A stretch of DNA of 64,000 bases, from NCBI RefSeq assembly GCF_006007885.1, contig NZ_VCRO01000001.1:558001-622000 (forward strand). The letters run 5' to 3'. Numbering within the stretch: position 1 is the stretch's first letter; every line of letters begins with the position of its first letter. The notes below the pieces were generated by a model that did no database searches, was not told where the DNA came from, and saw only the letters and a list, made by a program, of their open reading frames with translations. Origin of the DNA: Alteribacter natronophilus (GTDB taxonomy: Bacteria; Bacillota; Bacilli; Bacillales; Salisediminibacteriaceae). The position numbers were made by a program, and so were the translations under genes. Shown here piece by piece: positions 38,796 through 47,295 of this stretch.

Positions 38796-40076
38796 ATGTC
38801 GGAAAAGCATAGTGTAAATAAGGAAAAGGCTGTACTTGTTGGTGTAAAAACAGGCAGTGTCAACGAAGAGGATTTTGTCTACAGAATGGATGAACTGGAG
38901 GCTCTTGTTCAAACTGCAGGAGGCACCGTTGAAGACATTCTTGTACAGAACAGGGAAGTACCTGACAGAACCACCTATCTCGGCAAAGGGAAAGTGGAAG
39001 AGCTCAAAATGCTCTGTGAAGAGAGGGACGCAGCGGTTATTATCTTTAATGATGAACTCACTCCTTCCCAGGTACGTAACTTAACGGCTGAGACTGATAT
39101 GAAAATACTGGATCGGACCCAGCTGATTCTCGATATTTTTGCAGGCAGGGCTAAATCACGGGAGGGTAAACTGCAGGTGGAACTCGCGCAGCTCAGCTAT
39201 CTGCTGCCCCGCCTTAGAGGACAGGGGCACGTCCTATCCCGGCTTGGCGGGGGGATCGGTACAAGGGGACCCGGTGAAACACAGCTTGAAATCGACCAGC
39301 GGCATATCCGCGGACGTATGACGGAGATCCGGCGCCAGCTTGAGCAGGTTGTTTCCCACCGGTCCCGGTACCGCGAACGCCGTAAACGTAACGAAGCCTT
39401 TCAGATTGCCCTGATCGGATATACAAACAGCGGGAAGAGTACGCTGCTTCACAAGCTCACTCTCTCCGAAACATATGCAGAAAACCAGCTGTTTGCAACT
39501 CTTGATCCCACTACAAGACAGCTCAGGCTTCCAAGCGGCATGAACGTGCTGCTGACGGACACTGTCGGATTTATTCAGCAGCTTCCAACCACTCTTGTTG
39601 CCGCCTTCCGTTCCACTCTTGAGGAAGTGAAGGAAGCGGACCTGATTCTTCACGTGGTGGATGCATCGGATCCTGATTACTACAATCATGAACAGACGGT
39701 GCGGGAGCTGCTGGAGGATCTGGATGCGTCGACGATTCCGGTATTGAAGGTGTATAATAAACGGGACATGCTTCAGAGTAATTTCTTTCCCGCATCAGAC
39801 AGTCCGGCAACGCTTATTTCCGCATTTGACAATGAGGACCTGGACAAGCTCAGGGAAAAGATCGAGGCTGTTATGCAGAATGAATTCGCCCCGTATTTTG
39901 TTTACATTGAACCGTGGGAAGGGAAATGGCTTCACCGTCTACAGAAGGAAACAATCCTTCTGGAGCGGCTGTTTGATGAGGAAAACGAACGGTACCGGGT
40001 AAGGGGATACGCTTCTCCCGAATCTTCTGTTTACCATGAACTGAAGCAGAAAAGCACAGAACAGCAAGGAGAGTAA
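38796..40076 (+). CDS. hflX: Ribosome-associated GTPase HflX
   Basis: This 426-residue protein has the HflX N-terminal domain ([20 protein letters not shown] onward), a glycine-rich coiled segment ([20 protein letters not shown]) and a GTPase domain with G1 [13 protein letters not shown] and NKRD. HflX splits stalled or hibernating ribosomes, notably after heat stress. I chose ATG 38796 after GAGGGAGA; an in-frame ATG at 38742 lies in a hairpin (GCGGCAGAAA/TTTTCTGCCGT). ynbB starts four bases past the stop. Confidence 0.95.
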   Translation: MSEKHSVNKEKAVLVGVKTGSVNEEDFVYRMDELEALVQTAGGTVEDILVQNREVPDRTTYLGKGKVEELKMLCEERDAAVIIFNDELTPSQVRNLTAETDMKILDRTQLILDIFAGRAKSREGKLQVELAQLSYLLPRLRGQGHVLSRLGGGIGTRGPGETQLEIDQRHIRGRMTEIRRQLEQVVSHRSRYRERRKRNEAFQIALIGYTNSGKSTLLHKLTLSETYAENQLFATLDPTTRQLRLPSGMNVLLTDTVGFIQQLPTTLVAAFRSTLEEVKEADLILHVVDASDPDYYNHEQTVRELLEDLDASTIPVLKVYNKRDMLQSNFFPASDSPATLISAFDNEDLDKLREKIEAVMQNEFAPYFVYIEPWEGKWLHRLQKETILLERLFDEENERYRVRGYASPESSVYHELKQKSTEQQGE

Positions 40077-40079
40077 CAG

Positions 40080-41360
40080 ATGGATAATCAGACACTTCAA
40101 ACCGGCTGGGTACATGAGCTGGCGGAAAAAGCAGTCACGGATCTGCAGGAGCTGTTTCGAAAACGGGACAGTATTAGTGAATACAATCAGCGTAAAGTAA
40201 TGCAGGCTTTCAGGGAGTTTAACATTTCGGATTTTCATTTTAACGGCTCCACAGGCTACGGTTATGATGATACAGGCCGCGACACACTTGAAAAAGTGTA
40301 CGCCAGGGTCTTCGGGGCGGAAGCAGCGCTTGTCCGCCCCCAGATCGTCTCAGGCACACACGCAATCAGCACTGCGCTGTTCGGTGTCCTGAGACCCGGT
40401 GATGAGCTTATGTATATTACAGGTGATCCTTACGATACCCTGGAGGAAGTAATCGGAATCCGTGGTTCGGGTGGAGGGTCACTAAGGGACTTTGGAATTT
40501 CCTACAGTTCTGTTCCCCTGCGTAACGGCAGGATTGATACCGGGGAAGTTGTCAGCCGGATCAGTCCCTCAGTCAAGGTGATCGGCATTCAGCGTTCACG
40601 GGGGTACGACGACAGGCCGTCTCTTTTCATCCGTGAAATCAGGGAGGCTGTACAGGAAATTAAGAAGAGCCACCCCGATATTGTTATTTTCGTGGATAAC
40701 TGCTACGGAGAGTTTGTTGAAACCGAAGAACCCTGCAGCGCCGGGGCAGATCTTATTGCAGGTTCTCTGATTAAAAATCCGGGCGGGGGTATAGTGAAGA
40801 CCGGTGGATACATAGCAGGCCGTGAGGATCTGATTGCCCTTTGCTCCAACCGGCTGGCAGCCCCGGGAATAGGCGCAGAGGGAGGGGCCTCACTTTATTC
40901 TCTCCTCGAGATGTATCAGGGATTTTTCCTTGCACCCCACGTAGTAAATCAGGCTCTTAAAGGAGCGCTGTACACTTCAAGGCTGCTTGAACTGGCAGGC
41001 ATGGATACAGAGCCATCCTGGAGAGAGCCCCGGACCGATCTCATCCAGGCGGTCACTTTTCCGGAAAAAGAAATGATGATCGCGTTCTGCCAGGCCATTC
41101 AGGCTTCCTCTCCGGTCGATGCCCACGTAATGCCGCAGCCCAGTTATATGCCGGGCTACGAGGATGATGTGATCATGGCTGCCGGCACATTTATTCAGGG
41201 TGCGAGCATAGAACTCACTGCCGATGGACCGCTGAGAGCTCCATACAGAGCCTATGTGCAGGGGGGCCTTACCTTTGAACATGTGAAAATCGGCGTAACC
41301 GGTGCCCTTGAGGCACTTGCAGGGAAAAATCTTCTGCATCAGCCTGATAAAAAGGATTAA
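40080..41360 (+). CDS. ynbB: YnbB, PLP-dependent methionine gamma-lyase-like (aluminium-resistance family) protein
   Basis: This 426-residue fold-type I PLP enzyme is of the family named after aluminium resistance. The pyridoxal aspartate lies in IVIFVDNCYGEFVE and the Schiff-base lysine in GSLIKNPGGGI. The physiological reaction is not established; a C-S lyase activity is inferred from the family. It starts four bases after hflX with AAGGAGAG and ends at a terminator. In B. subtilis the next gene is glnR, but here there is no glnR. Confidence 0.92.
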   Translation: MDNQTLQTGWVHELAEKAVTDLQELFRKRDSISEYNQRKVMQAFREFNISDFHFNGSTGYGYDDTGRDTLEKVYARVFGAEAALVRPQIVSGTHAISTALFGVLRPGDELMYITGDPYDTLEEVIGIRGSGGGSLRDFGISYSSVPLRNGRIDTGEVVSRISPSVKVIGIQRSRGYDDRPSLFIREIREAVQEIKKSHPDIVIFVDNCYGEFVETEEPCSAGADLIAGSLIKNPGGGIVKTGGYIAGREDLIALCSNRLAAPGIGAEGGASLYSLLEMYQGFFLAPHVVNQALKGALYTSRLLELAGMDTEPSWREPRTDLIQAVTFPEKEMMIAFCQAIQASSPVDAHVMPQPSYMPGYEDDVIMAAGTFIQGASIELTADGPLRAPYRAYVQGGLTFEHVKIGVTGALEALAGKNLLHQPDKKD

Positions 41361-41370
41361 ACAGGTTTTA

Positions 41371-41403
41371 AAAAGGGTAGGGGAAAGTGTCCCTGCCTTT
41401 TTT
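41371..41403 (+). terminator. Rho-independent terminator after ynbB
   Basis: AAGGGTAGGG pairs with CCCTGCCTT and is followed by TTTTTT. A second stem ACCCGGC/GCCGGGT at 41430-41453 follows without a long T run. Confidence 0.8.
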
Positions 41404-41469
41404 CTTATGTGCAGACATCTACATACATAACCCGGCTTTCTGGAGGCCGGGTATGATTTTTAATTTGTA

Positions 41470-41486
41470 TGTCAGATTATCTGACA
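41470..41486. promoter_or_regulatory. GlnR/TnrA operator upstream of glnA
   Basis: TGTCAGATTATCTGACA is an exact match to TGTNA-N7-TNACA, the binding site shared by GlnR and TnrA, and is fully palindromic. TTGCAC (41490-41495) follows as a possible -35, with a weak TATAGG about 18 bases further. glnA begins 238 bases downstream, so the mRNA would have a leader of about 200 bases. Confidence 0.85.
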
Positions 41487-41543
41487 ACTTTGCACACGAC
41501 GGGTCAGGTTTTGTATAGGATGGAATTATCAAAGGAGAGCGAG

Positions 41544-41585
41544 GTGTTTCGACCGGCCGTCCATCTGAACTTTCAGCAGTTATAA
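41544..41585 (+). CDS. Possible 13-codon leader peptide in the glnA transcript
   Basis: GTG 41544 follows AAAGGAGAG with good spacing and encodes MFRPAVHLNFQQL, then TAA. The peptide lies wholly in the glnA leader and has two consecutive glutamine codons (CAG CAG) just before its end. Nothing else proves translation. No clear terminator/antiterminator pair is visible downstream, though AAGGATG (41591) could pair with CATCCTT (41635). It is a candidate only. Confidence 0.3.
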   Translation: MFRPAVHLNFQQL

Positions 41586-41723
41586 AAGAAGGATGCGAGT
41601 CAAACTCACCAGGATAGAAACAAAGATTCAGGCTCATCCTTATTAGAGAGAGTATTGTGGTACAAGTAAATTTATATCCCGGTGAAATGAAGACGGGGAA
41701 TTTCAAGGAGGAGACTTACTTTT

Positions 41724-43061
41724 ATGGGAAGCAGATTTGCCAGAGAAGATATTATGAGAATGGCTGATGAGGAAAATGTAAAATTTATCAGACTGCAGTT
41801 TACTGACCTGCTTGGTATTATCAAGAACGTGGAGATCCCTGTGGATCAGCTGCCAAAGGCACTCGACAACCTGATGATGTTTGATGGTTCATCCATCGAA
41901 GGTTTTGTGCGTATTGAAGAATCGGATATGTATCTTTACCCGGATCTCGACACATGGGTCATCTTCCCGTGGACTCCGGAAAAAGGGAAAGTTGCCCGTC
42001 TGATCTGTGACGTATATAATCCCGACGGCAGCCCGTTTGAGGGTGATCCCCGCGGCGTGCTGAAGCGTGTACTTAAAGATGCGGAGGAACTCGGCTTTAC
42101 CGATTTCAATATCGGTCCTGAACCGGAATTCTTCCTCTTTAAAAATGATGAAAAAGGCGAGCCAACGCTCGAACTGAATGATAAAGGCGGATACTTTGAC
42201 CTAGCACCGACAGACCTTGGTGAAAACTGCCGCCGTGATATCGTTCTAGAACTTGAGGACATGGGCTTTGAAATCGAAGCGTCCCACCACGAAGTGGCAC
42301 CCGGCCAGCACGAAATCGATTTTAAATATGCTGACGCGATCACGACCTGCGACAACATCCAGACGTTTAAGCTCGTTGTAAAAACGATCGCACGTAAGCA
42401 CGGACTTCACGCCACGTTCATGCCGAAACCTCTGTTCGGTGTTAACGGTAACGGAATGCACGCAAACATGAGTCTGTTTAAAGGCAAGGAAAATGCCTTC
42501 TTCGATGAAAATGCAGAAGGACAGCTCAGTGAAACAGCAATGCAGTTCCTCGGCGGCATCCTGACTCACGCCACTGCGTTTACTGCTCTTACGAACCCGA
42601 CAGTAAACTCCTACAAGCGTCTGGTTCCGGGTTATGAAGCACCTTGTTACGTGGCATGGTCCATGCGGAACCGTTCCCCGCTCGTACGGATTCCTTCCTC
42701 ACGCGGCCTGAGCACGCGTATTGAGGTCCGCAGTCCGGACCCGGCAGCAAACCCGTACCTTGCGATTGCATCCATGCTTGCAGCCGGTCTTGACGGCATC
42801 CGTCACGAAATGACGCCGCCTCCTGCAACGGACAGCAACATTTATGCAATGGATAAAGATGAGCGCGACCAGGAAGGCATTGACTCCCTCCCTGCGACGC
42901 TTAAAGAAGCCATCAACAACCTTCAGACGAACGAAGTAATGAAGAAGGCTCTCGGTGGTCACGCTCTAGAGCACTTTGTGGAAGCAAAGGAAATCGAATG
43001 GGATATGTTCCGTACCCAGGTGCACCCATGGGAGCGCGAGCAGTACATGAGTCTTTACTAA
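41724..43061 (+). CDS. glnA: Type I glutamine synthetase
   Basis: This 445-residue enzyme joins ammonia to glutamate using ATP. The length, the absence of the adenylylation insert and [10 protein letters not shown] (about 52-61) mark the GSI-alpha form of Bacillus, which is controlled by feedback and by binding GlnR/TnrA. Catalytic motifs [19 protein letters not shown] and [17 protein letters not shown] are present. AAGGAGGAG precedes the ATG. The GlnR/TnrA box upstream predicts nitrogen control, but glnR itself is not adjacent. Confidence 0.98.
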   Translation: MGSRFAREDIMRMADEENVKFIRLQFTDLLGIIKNVEIPVDQLPKALDNLMMFDGSSIEGFVRIEESDMYLYPDLDTWVIFPWTPEKGKVARLICDVYNPDGSPFEGDPRGVLKRVLKDAEELGFTDFNIGPEPEFFLFKNDEKGEPTLELNDKGGYFDLAPTDLGENCRRDIVLELEDMGFEIEASHHEVAPGQHEIDFKYADAITTCDNIQTFKLVVKTIARKHGLHATFMPKPLFGVNGNGMHANMSLFKGKENAFFDENAEGQLSETAMQFLGGILTHATAFTALTNPTVNSYKRLVPGYEAPCYVAWSMRNRSPLVRIPSSRGLSTRIEVRSPDPAANPYLAIASMLAAGLDGIRHEMTPPPATDSNIYAMDKDERDQEGIDSLPATLKEAINNLQTNEVMKKALGGHALEHFVEAKEIEWDMFRTQVHPWEREQYMSLY

Positions 43062-43074
43062 AACCTGCTTTCAG

Positions 43075-43104
43075 ACCCCTTAAGCCTCCGGTTAAGGGGT
43101 TTTC
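43075..43104 (+). terminator. Rho-independent terminator after glnA
   Basis: ACCCCTTAA pairs with TTAAGGGGT and is followed by TTTT. Confidence 0.88.
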
Positions 43105-43185
43105 TCATGTATTACAGTCAGAGAACCTGCGTGCGTGCCGAATTTATCTTTGGGGAGATCCAATGTTACAGAAGAGAGGGATATG

Positions 43186-43440
43186 ATGAACAGAACCTAC
43201 TACAAAGTAAAGTCGGCACAGAATGCAGAAAAAGAACTGCTCTTAAGAGGGGACAGCGGTTCCTCGCACAACACCCTGCCGGAATACAGACAGGGCCATG
43301 GAACACCGATCGAAGACCGGGACGAAGCGTTCCGGCTCGCAAGGGAACAGGTTGGCTATGTGATCGAGGTGAAAGAACAGATCATCGGTGGATGGGGGTT
43401 TGTGGACGACAGCGGTGAAGTGAGCTACAAGAAATCCTGA
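43186..43440 (+). CDS. Small hypothetical protein
   Basis: This 84-residue soluble protein has no cysteine and no signal; I do not recognise the family. The second of two tandem ATG codons (43186) is five bases after AGAGAGGG and is preferred. The C-terminal half (EAFRLAREQVGYVIEVKEQIIGG) looks like a helix followed by a hairpin. It lies between the glnA terminator and the small membrane protein gene. Confidence 0.6.
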   Translation: MNRTYYKVKSAQNAEKELLLRGDSGSSHNTLPEYRQGHGTPIEDRDEAFRLAREQVGYVIEVKEQIIGGWGFVDDSGEVSYKKS

Positions 43441-43518
43441 CCTGCGGGAGCGGGTACCGGTTTGAGCATCTTCATATGGGGATATTAAAAAGTATGAAGA
43501 GGAAAGGGGAGCTGCGCT

Positions 43519-43701
43519 ATGATGTATCTGCTTGCTGTCCTGCTGCCGCCGGTGGCAGTTCTGTTGGCAGGAAGGCCTTTTCAGGCTGTACTTAACCTGA
43601 TTCTGACTCTGTTTTTCTGGCTGCCCGGGGCAATCCATGCCTGTTTTATCGTTGCTGACAGAAACCAGGACAAAAGAATGAAAAGGTATTCCCGTTCATA
43701 A
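43519..43701 (+). CDS. YqaE/Pmp3 family small membrane protein
   Basis: This 60-residue protein has two hydrophobic helices (about 2-20 and 25-48) around the typical LAGRPFQAVLNLIL motif, and a basic tail. Pmp3-family proteolipids affect membrane potential and salt tolerance in other organisms; here the role is inferred from family only. Two ATG codons in a row (43519, 43522) follow AGGGGAG. An IS1182 relic begins 20 bases after the stop. Confidence 0.8.
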   Translation: MMYLLAVLLPPVAVLLAGRPFQAVLNLILTLFFWLPGAIHACFIVADRNQDKRMKRYSRS

Positions 43702-43764
43702 ACATTGAGGTACAGAAAAAGAGGCTGGGACAAAACAGTCTCTGAAAAGTAAAAAAGGTGTCAG

Positions 43765-44007
43765 TTATCTATCTTCGATAGCTGGCACCTTTTTGTTGAT
43801 CAGAAAATGGTTGATGAGGCTTTCGGTGTAAGCGTACAGGATCAGCTTCATCATCATTTTTGGATGGTAGGCTGGACAGCCTGTTGAACGCAGGAAGCCA
43901 CTTAAGGCTTCATCGGGTATGGCTTCAACGAGATCATTGACGGCAAAAGCAACATCATTTTCCTGGAGTTTATAGGACAAGTCTATCGACAGAACAACTT
44001 GATTCAT
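43765..44007 (-). pseudogene. IS1182-family transposase, N-terminal fragment
   Basis: This is an 80-codon remnant. It begins MNQVVLSIDLSYKLQENDVA and includes LSGFLRSTGCPAYHPKMMM, the standard N-terminus of IS1182-type transposases. After KLILYAYTES the frame jumps to a short tail, LINHFLINKK. That is consistent with an internal deletion that joined the N-terminal part to the last codons. The DDE catalytic domain is missing, so it cannot transpose. Confidence 0.85.
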
Positions 44008-44079
44008 GTTCTAATCCTTAAACATAAGGATACCTCCGATTTAGCTTTATCAGAAGGGATCCTTTCTGTGTACATATTC

Positions 44080-44205
44080 GTTGGTTGTTCAAAAATCACG
44101 AGACGCCTGCGGGAAAAGCAAGAGCTGAAGATCCACCGGGGTGATCTTCCCCGGTTAGCTGAAGCCTTGCCCGCGGCAAGCGAGTGTATTTTTGAACAAC
44201 CAACC
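44080..44205. repeat. R2 element with terminal inverted repeats, copy inside IS1182 relic A
   Basis: The ends GTTGGTTGTTCAAAAAT (44080-44096) and ATTTTTGAACAACCAAC (44188-44204) are perfectly complementary over 17 positions. Relative to the other two copies both arms carry one matching change (GATTG to GGTTG and CAATC to CAACC), so pairing is kept. The core GAAGATCCACCGGGG / GATCTTCCCCGG is present. Confidence 0.85.
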
Positions 44206-44293
44206 GTAATCATACTTCCTACAGCAAAAGGCCCTCACCGACGGTGAGGGCCCTTCTATTTAGCTGAGTTTTGTCCTAGCCTCTTTGTATATT

Positions 44294-44923
44294 TTAATGA
44301 ACGGTGCGGAAGACGCCGACTACTTTTCCCAGTATGGATACGTTTGTAAGGAGAATCGGATCAAGTGATTCGTTTTCAGGCTGGAGGCGGATATGGTCTT
44401 TCTCCCTGAAGAAACGTTTTACGGTTGCTTCGTCCTCTTCTGTCATGGCAACGACAATATCCCCGTTATCAGCACTCTGCTGCTGACGCACAACCACCAT
44501 GTCGCCGTCAAAAATGCCGGCTTCGATCATGGAGTCACCCTGAATCTCAAGAATAAATGATTTTTCATCCTGAACCATACGGGATGGAAGAGGAATATAC
44601 TCTTCAATATTTTCGATCGCTGTGATCGGTGAACCAGCGGTTACTTTACCGATCACAGGGACGTATACGGAAGGACTTTCCGATATCTGAGGAACGGCAC
44701 TCTCCTCTTCAAGACCCGTTACTTCTATGGCACGGGGTTTGGTCGGATCCCGGCGGATCAGCCCTTTTTTCTCCAGTCGGGATAAATGGCCGTGTACAGT
44801 GGAACTGGATGCAAGACCGACGGCCTCCCCGATTTCCCTCACACTAGGGGGATACCCTTTCTTCTTAACCTCATCCTTAATGTAATCCAGTATATCCTGC
44901 TGGCGTCTTGATAGCTTTGTCAT
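44294..44923 (-). CDS. lexA: SOS transcriptional repressor LexA
   Basis: This 209-residue repressor has a winged-helix DNA-binding domain (residues 1-70, [20 protein letters not shown]), the cleavage site Ala-Gly in VTAGSPI, and the Ser/Lys protease pair (GDSMIEAGI and EATVKRFF). RecA filaments trigger self-cleavage and release SOS genes. I chose ATG 44923, the standard MTKLSRRQ start; an upstream in-frame start at 45133 would run through its own promoter. It is divergent from yneA across a shared operator region. Confidence 0.97.
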   Translation of the reverse strand: MTKLSRRQQDILDYIKDEVKKKGYPPSVREIGEAVGLASSSTVHGHLSRLEKKGLIRRDPTKPRAIEVTGLEEESAVPQISESPSVYVPVIGKVTAGSPITAIENIEEYIPLPSRMVQDEKSFILEIQGDSMIEAGIFDGDMVVVRQQQSADNGDIVVAMTEEDEATVKRFFREKDHIRLQPENESLDPILLTNVSILGKVVGVFRTVH

Positions 44924-45017
44924 GTGAGCACCTCTTTCGATTTTATGTCTCTGAAAATTCCGGAAACTTCCCCTATGTATGAATAAAACTTCATCTGCTG
45001 CTTTATTGTACAGGAAC

Positions 45018-45046
45018 ATTATACCACGGTTCATATGTTCGTGCAA
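45018..45046 (-). promoter_or_regulatory. SigA promoter of lexA with LexA-like box in the spacer
   Basis: On the minus strand TTGCAC (45041-45046), a 17-base spacer and TATAAT (45018-45023) form a near-consensus promoter. The spacer holds CGAACATATGAACC, a half-conserved LexA box. Confidence 0.8.
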
Positions 45047-45057
45047 ACATCCGTTCT
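45044..45057 (-). promoter_or_regulatory. LexA box upstream of lexA
   Basis: On the minus strand AGAACGGATGTTTG matches CGAAC-N4-GTTYG with one change and overlaps the lexA -35. Confidence 0.65.
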
Positions 45058-45065
45058 CTTTTTCC

Positions 45066-45094
45066 TTGACCGGAACAGCTGTTCCCTTTATACT
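45066..45094 (+). promoter_or_regulatory. SigA promoter of yneA with a palindromic LexA box in the spacer
   Basis: TTGACC (45066-45071), a 17-base spacer and TATACT (45089-45094) form the promoter. The spacer begins with GGAACAGCTGTTCC (45072-45085), a perfect palindrome fitting the LexA consensus apart from the first base. Bound LexA would block both elements. Confidence 0.85.
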
Positions 45095-45099
45095 GTATA

Positions 45100-45113
45100 C
45101 GAACATACATTCC
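45100..45113 (+). promoter_or_regulatory. Second LexA-like box of yneA
   Basis: CGAACATACATTCC lies over the expected transcription start. It differs from CGAAC-N4-GTTCG at two positions in the right half. Confidence 0.55.
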
Positions 45114-45131
45114 CAATAAGAGGTGTCTGTC

Positions 45132-46074
<943 letters not shown>

Positions 46075-46150
46075 GCTCCCTGCTTGAAACGCCGGCCGTT
46101 CTCCTGTACCATAAAGGCACATCAAGATTGGTGAAAAGGGATGATTGGTT

Positions 46151-46390
46151 ATGCTCAGTAAAGATAAAATTGCCCGTATAAATGAACTTGCCCGAAAAGC
46201 GAAGGGAGAGGGCCTTTCCCTCAAAGAGTCAAAAGAGCAGAAGGATCTCAGGCAGGAATACCTGAAAAGTGTAAGAAGTTCGTTTAAAAATCAGCTCCAT
46301 TCCGTAAAAGTCGTTGATGAAAAAGGCAACGATGTGACTCCGGACAAGCTGAAGGAAAGTAAACAGAAAAACAACAGTTCCCTTCATTAA
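46151..46390 (+). CDS. ynzC: DUF896 family protein YnzC
   Basis: This 79-residue two-helix protein is of the DUF896 type (KIARINELARKAK, then LRQEYLKSVRSSFKNQLHSV and VDEKGNDVTPDKLKE). It matches B. subtilis YnzC, the last gene of the yneA-yneB-ynzC operon. Its function is unknown. ATG 46151 gives the same N-terminus as the B. subtilis protein; a TTG at 46145 is less likely. A strong terminator follows. Confidence 0.9.
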   Translation: MLSKDKIARINELARKAKGEGLSLKESKEQKDLRQEYLKSVRSSFKNQLHSVKVVDEKGNDVTPDKLKESKQKNNSSLH

Positions 46391-46412
46391 AACTGTACAG
46401 GGACTACCAGAT

Positions 46413-46446
46413 GCCTTTCGGAAGCTGCTTCCGAAAGGTTTTTCTT
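46413..46446 (+). terminator. Rho-independent terminator after ynzC
   Basis: GCCTTTCGGAAGC pairs with GCTTCCGAAAGG and is followed by TTTTTC. Confidence 0.9.
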
Positions 46447-46552
46447 TTTTCCACTGACAGAAATCAGATTCCAAAAGCATTCCTATGTTCCTCCGCTTCC
46501 ACCGGGAAAATCCGTGAAAGGCTTACAGGACAGGTTCATTTACACGTAACAG

Positions 46553-46579
46553 TGAAACCTTATACGCTGCCTTTCCGTA
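46553..46579 (+). promoter_or_regulatory. Candidate SigW (ECF sigma) promoter of the NfeD-flotillin operon
   Basis: TGAAAC (46553-46558), a 17-base spacer and CGTA (46576-46579) match the SigW consensus (TGAAAC, 16-17 bases, CGTA). The B. subtilis yuaF-floT-yuaI operon is a known SigW target. The site lies after the ynzC terminator and 142 bases before the first start codon. Confidence 0.7.
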
Positions 46580-46720
46580 AAGAAAACAGGAAGGAAAACA
46601 ATCCTTTATTTAACAAAAGGTGTTTTTCGTCTGCTAAAATAGTATTAAGAAGATGTCAGAGAACAGGAGGGGAAACGGTTCCTGGAATTGTACGACTGCG
46701 ACTGAAAGGAGGAAAACGTA

Positions 46721-46753
46721 ATGAATGCTTACGTGAAGCTTCTGTGGATTTAA
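46721..46753 (+). CDS. Possible 10-codon upstream open frame overlapping the NfeD start
   Basis: ATG 46721 stands eight bases after a perfect AAAGGAGG and encodes MNAYVKLLWI before TAA at 46751-46753. The NfeD-like frame has no ATG; its best start, GTG 46744, falls inside this peptide's last codons and has no site of its own. The layout suggests translational coupling by reinitiation, or a one-base frameshift (true or sequencing) that removed the original start. Confidence 0.35.
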   Translation: MNAYVKLLWI

Positions 46754-47295
46754 ATACTGTCTACCTGATTGGTCTCATTGCTGCAGGATCGCTTACATTA
46801 TTAAATGCCCTTTTCGGCGACATTCTGGATGGACTTTTTGAGTCTGCACCAGGAGGCTTTCTCAACCCGACTGTGGTGCTGAGTTTTATTGCCGTGCTCT
46901 GCGGGTCAGCCCTTATTCTGGATACTGCTTTCCCATTCTCAGGCCTTGCTGTTTTCGGTTTGTCTGCGGGAATTGCGTTTGTGCTTGTAACGCTATTACA
47001 TATGCTCGTTCTCGCGCCCCTATCCAGAGCGGAATCCAGTGTAGGTTTTCATCTGAAGGACCTGATCGGTGACTACGGGGAAGTGTCGGCTTCCATCGGC
47101 AAAGGCGATGACATTGGGGAAGTCATTGTCAAGACAACGTTTTCCATTAAAGGCTATCCTGCACGATCAGTCGAAGAAGACTCCATTCCAGGAGGAGAAG
47201 AAGTACAGATTGTGGATGTGGACGAGGAAAACCAGATTCTGATTGTAAGCAGGGAAGAGAAAAAGCTGATGATGGAGGAACGAATTAATGACTGA
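46744..47295 (+). CDS. NfeD-like membrane protein (YuaF type)
   Basis: This 183-residue protein has three hydrophobic segments (about 6-26, 42-60, 66-90) and a C-terminal NfeD-type OB-fold (about 105-165, IGDYGEVSASIGKGDDIGEV, with VQIVDVDEENQILIV). Proteins of this kind are encoded next to flotillins and support membrane fluidity and antibiotic-stress responses; in B. subtilis yuaF precedes floT under SigW. I prefer GTG 46744, which aligns the start (MDLNTVYLIGL) with relatives. The gene overlaps floT by eight bases. Confidence 0.8.
   Translation: MDLNTVYLIGLIAAGSLTLLNALFGDILDGLFESAPGGFLNPTVVLSFIAVLCGSALILDTAFPFSGLAVFGLSAGIAFVLVTLLHMLVLAPLSRAESSVGFHLKDLIGDYGEVSASIGKGDDIGEVIVKTTFSIKGYPARSVEEDSIPGGEEVQIVDVDEENQILIVSREEKKLMMEERIND

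Larger units (their letters stand above)
43721..44283 (-). mobile_element. IS1182-family relic A (deletion derivative) carrying an R2 element
   Basis: The left end GAGGCTGGGACAAAAC-AG (43721-43738) and right end CTGAGTTTTGTCCTAGCCTC (44264-44283) form imperfect terminal inverted repeats. Inside, on the minus strand, are a hairpin GGCCCTCACCG/CGGTGAGGGCC (44230-44252), an R2 element (44080-44205), the first 60 or so codons of a transposase, a deletion, and a stem AAAAAGGTGTCAGTTATCTA/TAGCTGGCACCTTTTT at the left end. The right end lies 10 bases past the lexA stop, so the hairpin plus TTTT probably ends the lexA transcript. Confidence 0.85.
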
